64,000 bases of DNA from Cheilinus undulatus. Its lineage: Eukaryota; Chordata; Actinopteri; Labriformes; Labridae. The first letter of the stretch is position 1; every line of letters starts with the position of its first letter. The translations under genes and the position numbers were made by a program. Where the stretch lies: contig NC_054877.1 in the NCBI RefSeq assembly GCF_018320785.1, positions 24,100,329 through 24,164,328 on the forward strand, written 5' to 3'. Positions 34,597 to 46,759 of this stretch are shown piece after piece. The notes beneath the pieces are model-generated. The model was given only the letters and a program-made list of their open reading frames with translations. It was not told where the DNA came from and did no database searches.

Positions 34597-35560
34597 TCTC
34601 TAAACTCTATTGATGCCAGAGTCAAAAATCATATTTCTATATCTATAGTAATCCGGCTGCACTATCTGAGACTCTGAATGTCAGCAGTGGTGTGTATGTT
34701 AGCTCATCATTGTAAATTAGAGTTCATAGCGCTATAAAGGCACACTAAATCTAAAAGCGTAATTTCATTGTTTGCAGAGCAGGTCCTTTTGTTGATAACA
34801 CCCCGAGCCTGGCAGAGTAAATTATCACAGTTCAGCAGATGGTGATGCAGATTCTGTTAATAATAATTTCTAATGATTAGCTGTGGAAAACCCTGTGAAA
34901 AATGCCTTTGTCCTGCTCAGATAATACAATATGGAATTCGGGGGGGGGGCAGATTACTATAAGGTTGTAGAAACTTTTTCCAACAGAGGACATGTTGATC
35001 TGTCAAACGCTGCTGCAGCTAATATCATCAATAACAGCTAAATTTGTTTTAGTATAGCACTGCCCGGCCTCTGGAAACTGTATATAAAGAGCTATCACTC
35101 TGGCAGCGTTAATGGATATTTCTTTTTTGTGCTTGGTGGCAGGGGATCAAACTGAAAACACAATATTGCTACTTCAACATAAATTAGTAATGGAAACAGT
35201 TCCCTATTTTCACATTCAACAAACACAGCAATGTAAGCATGCGTTTGCAGCTACTGGATGGCTGTGAGTCAGATACCTCCTCATGCCTCTGTTTCCCCTT
35301 AAATCGAGTCCTTACTCCATTTCAGTCCATCTGACAGTCCATCCATCCATCTGTACATCTTTCAGACAAACCAGGACAGACTGACATATGCAGACATGCA
35401 TACATTTATCCTAACCTCTTATCACTTTAGTTGGTCGCAGGCAGTTTGAGCAGATCAAAGCTGTCATTGGATGTGTTCTACCATCTGATAAAAAATATAT
35501 CAGTTGGTGAAACTTAAACAAGCCTTAATGTTCACCAGTCCATGCATACCTTTTCTGTCT
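34597..35560. other. Presumed ASIC intron; possible conserved noncoding element
   Basis: About 34770-34930 is complex and repeat-free (AGCAGGTCCTTTTGTTGATA, TTCTAATGATTAGCTG). A G-run lies at 34939-34947. No gene. Confidence 0.3.
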
Positions 35561-35564
35561 AACT

Positions 35565-36733
35565 TTAAAGGGATATTTTGGTATTTCTCAAGTTGGGTTG
35601 TATAAGGTACTTGGCAATAGTAGTGGCATGGCCCTCCAGTAATTTCAGTGAGCATTGCCCCTTTGAGAAGGACTCACTCATTCCAGTTGGGAAGCTAGGC
35701 TATACAGTGTAGCAGACAGTTACACTTTCACCGCATAGTTTAACGGTCAACCTTGTTGTATACGACAAGAAGAGACACAAGTTATTTAAAGTTAAATAAC
35801 TTATGAACCATAAGTCATAGCCACTTACCTTTTTTTCCCTCTTGCAGCCAGCTGTTGTACCATTCTAGTGATGCTATCCATGCCTTTGTAGCCCTTACAG
35901 AGGCTTTTCTAGCAAGCCCAGAACTTGGGTGACTTTCTAAATTCAACCCAGTAACTCCAATCCTGAACGTCTTTTTTAATCATTTTTTAAATCAGTTTTC
36001 AATTATTACTTCTGCTGGCCACTAACATTATCCAGAAGAATAGAAGAAGAATAACAAGACAACCATGAACTTACCTGCATGAACTCTAGACATACAGTTT
36101 GTGAGCTGCTGTCCTTTATCAGAAATGTCCTGAAGAAGGGTTAATTGTGACAACAGTTCCTTTTCATTTTTGAGGGCAAGGGCTCAAAGTTTACACACCT
36201 ATACCACCAGGTAATGGTGGCCATGTTAAATATCCTAGCTTCTTAGAGTCTTTTTAAAGGGATACTTCAACATTTTGGCAAATTCGCCCATTGCCATAAT
36301 CCCTATAGTCTTAGTAATAGGTTCGTTTCTTTTAGTTGTCGGTGCAAGCTGTTTTTAGATCTGGGGGGCTGATATGCCAGCTGCTCAGCTAACACTATGG
36401 AGGCCCATAGGTCACAACTTGTCCACGAGAGTGTTTTGGAGTTGTTTGATTGTGTATTTGATGAGTTTGATGAGGGAAAGCTGGAAATACCGTAAGTCTC
36501 TATAGCGTTAGCTGAGCAGCTGGCATATCAGCCCCCCCAGATCTAAAAACAGCTTGCACTGACAACTAAAGGAAACAAACCTATTACTAAGACTATAGGG
36601 ATTATGGCAATGGGCGAATTTGCCAAAATGTTGAAGTATCCCTTTAAAGGTGAAATTTGTGGAGTCTAATGCCACTACTATTGCCAAGTGCCCTGTACAG
36701 CCCAACTTCAAAAATACTTACATCTCCCTTTAA
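35565..36733. mobile_element. TTAA-target MITE, split by a second MITE
   Basis: The left arm TTTAAAGGGATATTTTGGTA and right arm (reverse complement) TTTAAAGGGAGATGTAAGTA continue as inverted repeats for about 65 bp, both ending CTTGGCAATAGTAGTGGCAT. TTAA lies at both edges, as for Kolobok- or piggyBac-type target sites. The inner element at 36249-36648 interrupts the right half. Confidence 0.8.
36249..36648. mobile_element. TTAA MITE with very long inverted arms (nested)
   Basis: The arms are nearly perfect inverted repeats of about 135 bp: TTAAAGGGATACTTCAACAT at the left matches ATGTTGAAGTATCCCTTTAA at the right, continuing inward to CCAGCTGCTCAGCTAAC / GTTAGCTGAGCAGCTGG. TTAA borders both ends. 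The transcript would fold into a long hairpin. High arm identity suggests a young insertion. Confidence 0.88.
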
Positions 36734-36739
36734 ATCCAT

Positions 36740-39640
36740 GACAAGAAGTATAATGCTTCTTGATCAGATCAACAGTTTGTCATCATTAATTGCTGCCTGA
36801 AGGTTTGCTGATAATTTCCTGTGACTTTATCCTATAAATATGATCATTAAAATCAAAAAGATTGTACTCAAAGTTTTTTTCTCCTGCTATGTTCCCTTTC
36901 AGAAATGCCTGTATTATCACTGGAACATTTTTACTGCCAAATATTGGCACCGGCTGCTTAAATCCAACACCAGTCAGGGTCTGATCGATGCACAGGCTCA
37001 AATATTTGTTTACAAATGACTTAACTATGTGTACATAGAGTGACACAATACACAGAGGCATGCCTGCAGTCACGAACATGGCAGCTAAATGGAGCCATAT
37101 GTACACATAGAGGGATGTACAGTGTAAGAGCACATACAACACTCCACAAAGCTAATCCCAATGAGAAAGAATTTCTCACAGTAAAATACCAAATCAACAG
37201 TCTTCTCCAGCTGCCACTGTATGAGCCCACTGTAGTCGTTTGGTTTTGTTAAGTGGGTATGTGGGCTGACTTTATGGAACAAAGCTATCCACATATTCCA
37301 GCTGGAAGGAACACATAGTCTTTAAATTTGCATCGTTAAGCTGATAAGTTTTTGTAAAGAAAATAATGATTCTATGTATCTGTGCTGTTCTACCAGCTGC
37401 TCTGCACCAGTAGCCAATATGTGAACATGGTGAATGGAAGCTACATAGGAGGGGGTCATGAAGGAAGAGATTCAGGCACTCATCAGAACTATGTTTCAAG
37501 AGTTTTTTAAGATTAATTTAAACTGAGCAGACATATCTCAATGAACTCAGAAACAGAAACATTTCAAAGATAACTAGTCAGTAAATACTCACATATACCA
37601 CCAGAAGATTAGGAGGGATGCATGAAGTTGGATTTTTGTTGACATCCAGTATACTGCTATTCTGAAATGTATTTAAGTCTTAAAGATTAAAGGTGAACTA
37701 AAAACAAACTTCAGTCCTTAGAACACACTTAAAAGTTTTGTGCAGACAGTTTGCAAACATCAGCAGTCTGCAAAATCATGTGGCATGAACAGATATCAGT
37801 TACCAATGTCTATCCCTTTTGACTAATCGGTTTTATGGTGGCATCTGGTATATCTAACTGCTGATTTAAAAAAATAGATTTTTTTAAAGGGCAGAAGAAG
37901 TGACCAGAAAAATTCTATTTTTTAGGTCAAATTTGACACCAAATGTTGGCATACTAGGAGTCTTTGACCACAGAAAGTTATGATTAAAAACATCGGCAGC
38001 AGCATTGGCATAGGCTAAAATGTTATGTTAAACATTGGTATCAGTATTGGCTTTAACTTTCACAATTGGTGCATCTCTACTTTAAAGTTAAAGGATTGAG
38101 GGAATGAGGTTGAACAAAGAAAGGACTTCAGCTGTTGTAGGATTGTTGATCCAGCCTACAACTCTACTAATTCATTTGTACATACAGCAAATATTCAAGG
38201 CTGATATTTGCTGATATTAACAGCTGATGAATATAAGTTGTCAACATCACCAACATTTTTGTATCTGCTGATACCAGTAATAAACTTTATAAGCTAATAT
38301 GTGCTGATACTGATACCATGTTGATAATATTGTGCATCCCGAAAGATAAGATATCCAAATAAAACAAGTCATATTTTCATATAACTTCAAAAAAAATCTC
38401 CTGCCCCTTGCTTACATGGATTTGAGGAAGTCAATCCATTTCATGTGTTAAAGATATCTGCCTCACTTAATGTTGCAAGATCCTGATGTGTTGCATGCTA
38501 GCTTGTTGAGAGTTATTTTGTTTGAGGGCTGATGTCAAAACTAAGTACATCATTAAAGAGATACCCTGTAAAAATGTGTCTCAAAAACATCTGTGGGCAA
38601 GTAGACATATTATGTCAGACAGGCCTTGCTAATTATGTCAGCTTACATACACACTGAACCTGTCAGCATTAATGGTGGCAGTCTAGCATCATTTCTGAGC
38701 AACAGTTCGTACATGCTCAACCTAATTGGTGAAAATGTAGCCGTGCAATTTTCCTGCACTTTGTAGTGTGCTCTTAGAGGAACAGTGTGTGACCTTGTTA
38801 CAGTCACATTTGTCACATTTACTGTAAGACATGTTGTTAAGCTGCAATCACTACAGCCCTCAGTCTTTTTGAATTACAAGACCTTGAAGTTTCTCGGTGT
38901 GGATCCCTCCTGCTGATGTTTACAACCTTGCCTGTGACGGTGGGGTCCCATTACTTAGACAGGGCATGAAAAGACACAAAGGGTGAGAACATTTTGTGCG
39001 TGCAAGTAGGAAAAAACAGTATATATGTGTATGTGTGTGGGGAGGTTACAGAATAAGACCTGTGTTTCTCTGCTGTCCTTTCATTCACAGTGTATCAGAC
39101 TAGATCTAAAAATAAATGTATGATACCATAGAAAAAGGAGGAGGCTTTAAGTGATAAAAAAAAATAAGAAAAACACATAACTTCATTTCGTCAGGGGTAT
39201 TTTCTTACATTAAGAACCTTCTTAAATGTACTCAGAGGAAGAATACAGTACAATTTACCCCAGAGATTAGTCAAATATTCTCCATCTTTGATTACATTCT
39301 TTTGAATAATGCAGAAAAATCTGAAGCTTGTCTGTAATTTTTTAACAGATGAGAATGCTGAAGGCGATTCACCATACCAATCTGTTCGGCAGTAACTGTA
39401 TGTGAGAAAATTATTAATATTTACAATGCCATCATATGGCACGCAACAAATGTTTGTATCGTTGTGTACTCTACTTTCACGACCGACTGACCAAAGAGGC
39501 AAACCTCAGCCTGGTTCACTTGTGCACCAGCTCTCTCTCTCTTTCTAACCCACACATATTGGCAGGCAAAAAGTGGACAGAAGAAGAGTCAGTCTGACTG
39601 TAGCCCACTGCACACAACTTAAATGCACATACTATCTTTA
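36740..39640. other. Presumed ASIC intron with a GATAT-rich dispersed repeat
   Basis: About 38000-38345 holds repeated words such as TGCTGATA, GCTGATATT and GATACCA and ends GTGCATCCC, matching copies near 5000, 45205, 46600 and 54780-55085. No coding sequence. Confidence 0.4.
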
Positions 39641-39652
39641 TACCTTGTTTCT

Positions 39653-40506
39653 AGGGCCCAATAGATACAGATGTTTTGGGGCTGATATTAGATAATAAAA
39701 GGTTCAGAAAACTGATGTATCAGCCGAATACATTTTTTCATCAAATCTTTTTGAAGAATTTATAAATACAATAGAAAGCTGCTTCTGGTCCCTTTAATAC
39801 AGTTAAAAAGATATAAACTGAAGCATAACATTTTACTATTTTCAAATACTTGTTAAAAAGGAATAATCATGAACATAATGATGTGCAAAAATGCAGCAAC
39901 TTCTGGGAGACACCAAATAAATTAAGTCTATAAATGAATTTAGTCAAGCATTATTCACATGCCCTCTCTTTCTCAGTCCTTCTTATTACTGCCAATCTAA
40001 CAGAGGAAATTATAGTGTAAATAGTACAACTTTTTTATGAGGTATCTTTGAAAACAAATAAAAAATAACTGCAAAATTTATGGCTAGCTAATGTTAAACT
40101 AAGTCTTCCTAACTTTAGCTTGCTGACATAAACTGATAAGCATCATTACTCATGAACAAGTGGGCAACAACTTATGGCGTTATTGTTAATTTCACAAACA
40201 AGTTATAAACTTACCGTTGAGGCAAACCATTCTCTTCAACAAATCTGATTGCCAGTCAAGCTGCTCTGCGCTCTAGTTCACTCTTCTGTGAGAAAGTACA
40301 TACGCAGCATGTGGCATGAAAGAGCGCCCTCTACTGGATAAATAATATAACACTGACATCATGTCTAAGTAAAACCAAGTTGTATTCCCTGCACTTTATT
40401 CATGAAAATACAAGTGTTAACATCGGTGTCTGATGGCCAACCCTTGGCCAATTAATGATTTTTTTAATAGGCTATGACCGGCCGGCCAATTATTTGGTCG
40501 GACCCT
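39653..40506. mobile_element. Candidate nonautonomous element
   Basis: Ends TAGGGCCCAATAGATAC and (reverse complement) CAGGGTCCGACCAAATAATT are weakly inverted; the body starts and finishes with GATATTAG / CGGTGTCTGATGGCC words of the GATAT repeat family. No duplication confirmed. Confidence 0.3.
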
Positions 40507-41334
40507 GCTTTTTTCAACAATTAACTTTAATTAAAGCCAGTAAAAGTCATTCAAAACTTGTAATCAATAATTGAAGTATGAAATGTGTTTGCAAAGCTTA
40601 GATTTGTTTTCTTTTAATCCAAGTTTTAAAAAAGTGCTCTCTTTCTAAATTTTTTCCCCTTCAGCTGCTCAGAGATTTTATTTCCAAGATGATTGAAACT
40701 TTCTTTGTTCATTGTGAATTGCGAACAAGAACTTCACTGCTCACAACAGACCAGACTGGTGGAATTCAGTGCCACTTTTTAACTGCTTTTCTTCCTCATT
40801 AGGCCATAATAATGCATTCAAAGAAAACAGTATATTGTTAGCATTGACTTTATCATTGAAGGCTGGTTTGACTGAAAACACTCCTGTAAGGACAACAAGT
40901 GACAGGCAGAGGAGGACAGATTGACTCCCAGACTGTGTCTGTCTCACATTAATTACTGGAAGCTTAGAGCTAAACTAAGCAGAGCTAACTCTGCTCAGCT
41001 AATAGATATGCAAACTCTATACAACGAAAATAGATGGTCCTGAAAGAGTGACACACACAGAAACTATACATTGTGGACTCAGCAGAACAAAATGGAAATT
41101 GGCATGCAGGAAAATGATTTTAACCTTTTTCCCACTTAGAAGATTAAAAAAATGCTTATGTACTGCTAATCTGTAATTTACGGTATGTGATTGAAATGTT
41201 TGCTAAAGATGTGAGGAGATGTGATTTCATTATTTTCTGAGAGACTGAAAAAGTCATTCATCAAAATGATGGGAAATATTTATGCCAGAATTTTCACAAC
41301 TCTGTCAAAATAACGAACAGCTGTAGCCTACCAG

Positions 41335-42760
41335 TCAGTCAGCTGGTCAGAATAACAAGAATATGCACTGCTCCAGAACAGTACCACAAAAGCAAAGCCA
41401 AGATATTTTCCAAATTCAGGGAAAGAAACTACCAAGAACATTGGCTTGCTGATGCTGAAAACAAGGTAGATTCCAAAAGCAGGGAGGACTATCTAAAAAC
41501 CACTAGACCAATAAAATCTAACCCAAAACTTGTCTACTGCACTACCCTCTGTCCCTAAACCATAGACATCAAGAATCTAATCCTAAAACATTGGCATATC
41601 CTCCAAAATGATCCCACCCTAAAAAATACATTCAATCAACAACCCATGGTCACCTTCAAAAGAGGCAAAAACATAAGGGACAAAATTGTAAGGGCATGTA
41701 AAGCACCAATCCAGACTACAAACAATCCACTTCAAGGCAATTTTAAGTGTGGAACCTGCATTAACTGCCAATACACCAAAAATCTTAAATACTTAAATCA
41801 CCCAATCACTGGACTCAAAATTAACATAAAAGATTTTATCACGTGCAAAACAAAAAATGTGATCTATTTGATAATGTGTCCCTGTAGTAAGGTCTATGTT
41901 GGTGAAACCTCTTGCTCACTTAAAAACAGGATAACAGAACACAGGAATGCCATTAACAGAAATGAAAAAAACTAGTCCTGTTGCCAGACATTTTAATGAA
42001 TGTAAGCATCCTATGTCTTCTCTAGCTTTCCTGGGCATAGAAGCCATTAAACCGAGCTTTAGGGGTGGCAACATACATCTTGCTAGGAAAAAAAAAGAGA
42101 AGCATCCTGGATTTTTTTATCTAAAAAGTTTATTTCCAGGGGGGTTGAATGAAGATTTTTCTATCAGTGAGTTTTTTTTAGTTATTTTTCAATTGCTTTT
42201 TTTTGGTTTTTATCTTTAAAAGCTTTTATTTGCCAACTTACATTCCATATTTTCTGGTTTTATGACATACTTTTATCTGTCCCTCTATAGAGGTATTTAC
42301 TGGTGTTTTAACTCCTTCATAAAACGCTTCTACCTAATGTTTTTTTTTTTAAATGTTTTACCTCACCCACAGATGGCACTTTAAAATGAAACCAGGATAC
42401 GCTCTAATCCCACTCAGTGGTCATTTCCCTGTATTGTTTCAGCACATCTTGCCATGTCTGTGAATCAGACACTCCCTGTGCCTCTTTAGCAGTGTCCTTT
42501 GGTCATAAACCATATGATTAGTCAACCAACCCACTGGTGCTGTTACCCCATTGGCTGATTTATATATGTGGCTGTTTTTGATTGGTTTAAATTATGTAAT
42601 TTAGTAACATTTTGAATTTTTTCACATTTTTTTCTGTTTCCACACTACCCTATTTAAATGCTGCTTGCAATGGGGTTCTTGATGACCCTGATGAAGGCTA
42701 CATGCTGAAATGCATTGGTCTAATAAAGTTGTTCTTTTAACTACAAGTGTTGCTGGAGAT
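41335..42760 (+). mobile_element. Penelope-like retroelement fragment with GIY-YIG domain
   Basis: The 3' part of a Penelope-like element: the end of the RT (LVRITRICTAPEQYHKSKAK, then FRERNYQEHWLADAENKV), a stop, a linker with KCGTCINC, and the GIY-YIG endonuclease NVIYLIMCPCSKVYVGETSC and LKNRITEHRNAI. The frame shifts at an A7 run (41964-41970) and continues SPVARHFNECKHPMSSLAFL. The tail CTGATGAAGGC...GGTCTAATAAA is typical of teleost copies. The RT core is absent and the copy is inactive. Confidence 0.85.
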
Positions 42761-42769
42761 TTCTGTTTT

Positions 42770-45200
42770 CTTCAAGACCCTTCTCATCCTCTATGCACCT
42801 TGGGAGTTGGTGAAGTTGTGCCAGATTTACCCACTTCAAAATGAAAAACAGCGACACAGTCCAAGGCAGCCTCTGGTTCACTCCCTCTGGTTTCACTCTA
42901 GATTACTAAAATTTCCAAAGACAGGTATAATCGTCCATCTCAAATTGCTTGGATGAAGCCATCATACTACAGTGTTTTATATAATTGATAACGTTAACTG
43001 CTCATAGTTGACTTTTGATCTCTGACTTTAGCTTCAAGGCAGAGCCTCCGTCCAGGAACTGGAGTACCCCAGGGATGAGCCCTTGCTCTGGGGTCAACTT
43101 CTCATCTCTGGCTAACCTGTAAGCTTCACAGAAGAGTTCAAAAAGGTTAAACAGTAGTAGCAGACTAATGGTGCACATGTACAACTACAAAAATGAAGCA
43201 GGCAGTAAACCCGCTTAACAAGATATCACTGCATTCACTACAGACTGAGGGATTGAGGGAAAGTACCAAACAACTGTTGCAACAGTGGACCACTGAATTA
43301 CGGTACACAAATGTGATGAAGTCATGATGAAGTGATCAGGATGACAAAATTTAGAATTCATCAAATCTGTCAGCTGTTTGTCTTGTCCCTTTAAGTGCAG
43401 ACTATTAAGAAATCATGAAATTCATTTATAACTCATAAGTCATGATGATTCAAACATCTTTGTAAATGCACTGATTTATGTGTGATATCAGGCATGGGAA
43501 ACTGTTAGTAGATGTGCATTACTGATATTTCATCATTGATTCTTGCATGAATTCATGATAATTCATCAATGAGCACTGACCTGTAGTCTAACTTTTAGGT
43601 TAAACAATGAATGTATTTAAAGAACAGTTAAAAAGACTGAAAGGTTTCCTCACTATTCTATTAATCTCCAAATCAGCCGTAGCATGTTTGTAGTATGACC
43701 GGCTTTGCCTGGCTTTCTGTGTCATCTCAGGAAGTCTGAATCTGTCAAACCTGACTGCTGGTGTCATTTTTCTCAACCTGAGCAGACTGCGCTCATCAGC
43801 ATTCATGTCAGAGCGACTGGAATGAGCCTAATCTCTGCCTGAGATTGCCTTATGTCACTGTTCACATTTGACATCAGTAGATAACAACATTAGTTATTAC
43901 AGGCCACTGCAGCTGGGACCGAATGACAAGTCTGCTGTCGTATCACTAAAAATATTCATACAGGAAATGAAATTCTCCTGTAACAATTAAAAGCCAGTGT
44001 AGAGTGATTTAGGATTACACAAAAAAATGCAATCCCCAACAGGAGTGATTAATTCATCAGTGATTATTACTGCATGACGGTTTTCATTATGAGGAGATCA
44101 TCCGAAAGACTTAATATTCTTTGTTCATCAGTACAATATTAAACAAGTAACTGCAGCCATGCCCTTAATGCCCCCTGTTGCTGAGACAGGTGTTTGTTTT
44201 CCTGACTTTAGACCTCACTGCGAAAGAGGCGTGGGTGGTATAGAAAAATGAACATCTTACTCATTATCACAGCATTAGTAATTAGTTCCAAAACAGCATT
44301 TTGGTAAACACATTTAGAACTTGTTATGGGAGGCTAAGGATCAGAAGAGTTGGTCATCTCTCAACTGAAGAGTTGGGGGTTGGATCCAAAGCTCATGTAG
44401 CCACATTTATTCACTGTGTGAATTGGTTAATTGATTTACTTGTTTAAATGTCCTCAACCAGGAAATCCTCACTGAGATGAAGAATCTCATTTACAAGAGT
44501 TTCCTGGCCAAAGTAGGCAACAGCAAAGGAGCTTTGAGTCATCAGAAGACTTGGACAAGTGCTATACAAGCTCACATCTATTTACCATTTACTAAGATAT
44601 TCTAAACATTCATGTAAAGTCGGAGCTGCACTGCAGAAATTGTTACTTCATATACATGTATAGACATAAAAGGCATCAGTATGAATGCCCAGAAGCATTC
44701 AGTTAGATTTTTTGTGATTGACCACAATTGGGAGATAAAGCTGTGTCTGTTTATCATTAGCCATTTCTTACTGCAGCAGATTGGTCCAGCAGATTCCACA
44801 AAAGCCTGTTTGGCTTCATTGAAAAACAAGAAACAATATCGTAATCAGTGTAAATATAAACAAAGTGGTCCAGAATGTTTTTGTAAAGTGGTCTAACCAT
44901 GCCAGGCTGTGGGAGTATGGAATAAGAAACAATCTTACTAACAACTGCAGCCAAGGCTCATATGTAAGAGTTGAAAAAGTTTCAACTTCAAATTTAAGCT
45001 TATCCCTCTGCTTTATTTAACTTGAGCCAAAAGATTTGAAGACGGTGGAAGGAAAAAAAAAGAAAAAAGGTGGGGGGCAGGGGGTGGGGGAGAGAACAGA
45101 GGAAACTGAGAGAGGCAATGTTGCCTCTTGGTGTGTGGGCTGAGCTTGACCAGAGGCTAGACTGAAAGAAAACCCAAATGGACATTTTCATTCATTGATA
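42770..45200. other. Presumed ASIC intron
   Basis: Contains a SINE-tail relic at about 44545-44580 (AGTGCTATACAAGCTCACATC) shared with 52661-52950 and 63083-63287. No exon recognised. Confidence 0.4.
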
Positions 45201-45204
45201 ATTA

Positions 45205-46755
45205 GGGATGCACATTACTGGATTTGCTGATATCCGATATGCTGATATTTGCAAATAATTTCAGCTGATACCGATATTTAAATGTACTATGAACCCAAAA
45301 CCTCAGCCCTTAAAATGCACAATTTAAGGTGTAAGGATAAATGATGAACAAAGAAATAAAACTTCAGCTGTTCTAGGTCTGTTCAGGGTGTATGCAGGGT
45401 CTAAAAAGTGTTAACAGTAATTATATTGATTTATCAAAATAAAGAAATAAGGCTTTAAAAAAGTATTTAAAGGTCAGAAGTTTCAGTTTTTTAAATATTT
45501 GTCAAAAAAGTTGTGGGCTAGTTTTTTTGCCTTTGTTTTTACATTTTGTTTTAAGCATAAGTAAGATTCTGATGGAGCTCCACCAGATCAGATGTCAGTC
45601 TGCACTCTTGTTCATGTTCTGGCCTGATGAGCTATATCAGTGCATCCCCTGTGACCTTCGCTAGCAGGTTAACTATGTGATCAAGTGATGTGCACATGTA
45701 AATAATGCAGTAAATGCAAGTTTTCTGAAAGTGGTTTGAGGAGAAGGTCGTGGTGCTGAGGCCTGAGCTGATGCTTGTAAACATTTTACAGGATTTTGTA
45801 AATGAAAGGCAGCTTTTGACTAATGTAGAATCCATGGGTGGAAAGTAACTAATTACATTTACTTAAATTACTCTAGTTGAGTAGCTTTTTTGTATACTTC
45901 TACTTTGTAAAGTACGAGTACTTTTACTTTTGCTAAAGTATATTTTGAGTGAAGTATTGCACTTAATTACATTTAAAAAAGCATAGAGTACTGAGTAAAA
46001 CAATAAACACTAAAGGCCACACAACAACAACAACATGAAAACAACCAGTCGTTTGGCTTTCACAACACATGACGGTCAGTAGCACATAACAAGAGAATGA
46101 TTCCATATTTCTCCCCACAACAGCTGTTGCATGGTTCTTTATTTTAGGTCAACCCTTATAACAAACAGCCTTGTTAGAGATCAGTATTTTCTTGTTGTTA
46201 TTGCACATTAAAGACAGGTCATATTTCACTGTGAAAGCCCCTTGGGTATCAAAAATAGCTACTCAGTACTTTGAGTAAATTTGGGATGACTTACTTTTTA
46301 CTTTTACTTGAATAACTTTTTGATCAGTACTTTTAATTCTACTCAAGTACATTTTAACCTGAGTAACTGTACTTTTACTTAAGCTGAATAGTCTGCTACT
46401 TTTTCCACCTCTGCTAGGATTTCAAAGAAAGTTTTAATTGCATATTACAGTGACAAATACTATCTGCATTTTAACTTATTGTTAAATTATTGAGAGGGTT
46501 TTGAATAAGGTCTTAAAAAGTATTATATTTAATGCCAAATATTCTGTGTATACTGTGCTGTTGTTGCAACCACAAGTCCACTAACTTGTTTTGCAGGCCA
46601 ATATTTACATCTGATATGGGCAGACGTCTAAAGCCAAAATGTTGGTTGTAAATATTGGCAGAAATGTTCATACCAGCTAATAACAGTGATTCATGTTTTA
46701 AGCTAATATCTGCAGATACCAGTATCGTGCCTATTATATCCAGCATCCTTATTGG
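45205..46755. mobile_element. GATAT-rich dispersed element split by a hAT MITE
   Basis: The left part starts AGGGATGCACATTACTGG with GATATCC/GATATTT words; the right part (46590-46755) has GGCCAATATTTACATC, TACCAGTATCG and ends near CCAGCATCC. The two halves flank 45833-46413. The end motif AGGGATGCAC is typical of hAT-like nonautonomous families in teleosts. Confidence 0.45.
45833..46413. mobile_element. hAT-type MITE (GGTGGAAAGTAACT family)
   Basis: Left end CATGGGTGGAAAGTAACT; right end (reverse complement) CAGAGGTGGAAAAAGTAG. Internal GTACTTTTACTT words are repeated at both ends (subterminal repeats). Flanking octamers gtagaatc and ctaggatt agree at 5 of 8 positions. Confidence 0.6.
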
Positions 46756-46759
46756 CTTT

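Noticed and set aside
36508-36711. 67-codon minus-strand frame
   Set aside because: Lies in the inverted arms of nested MITEs.
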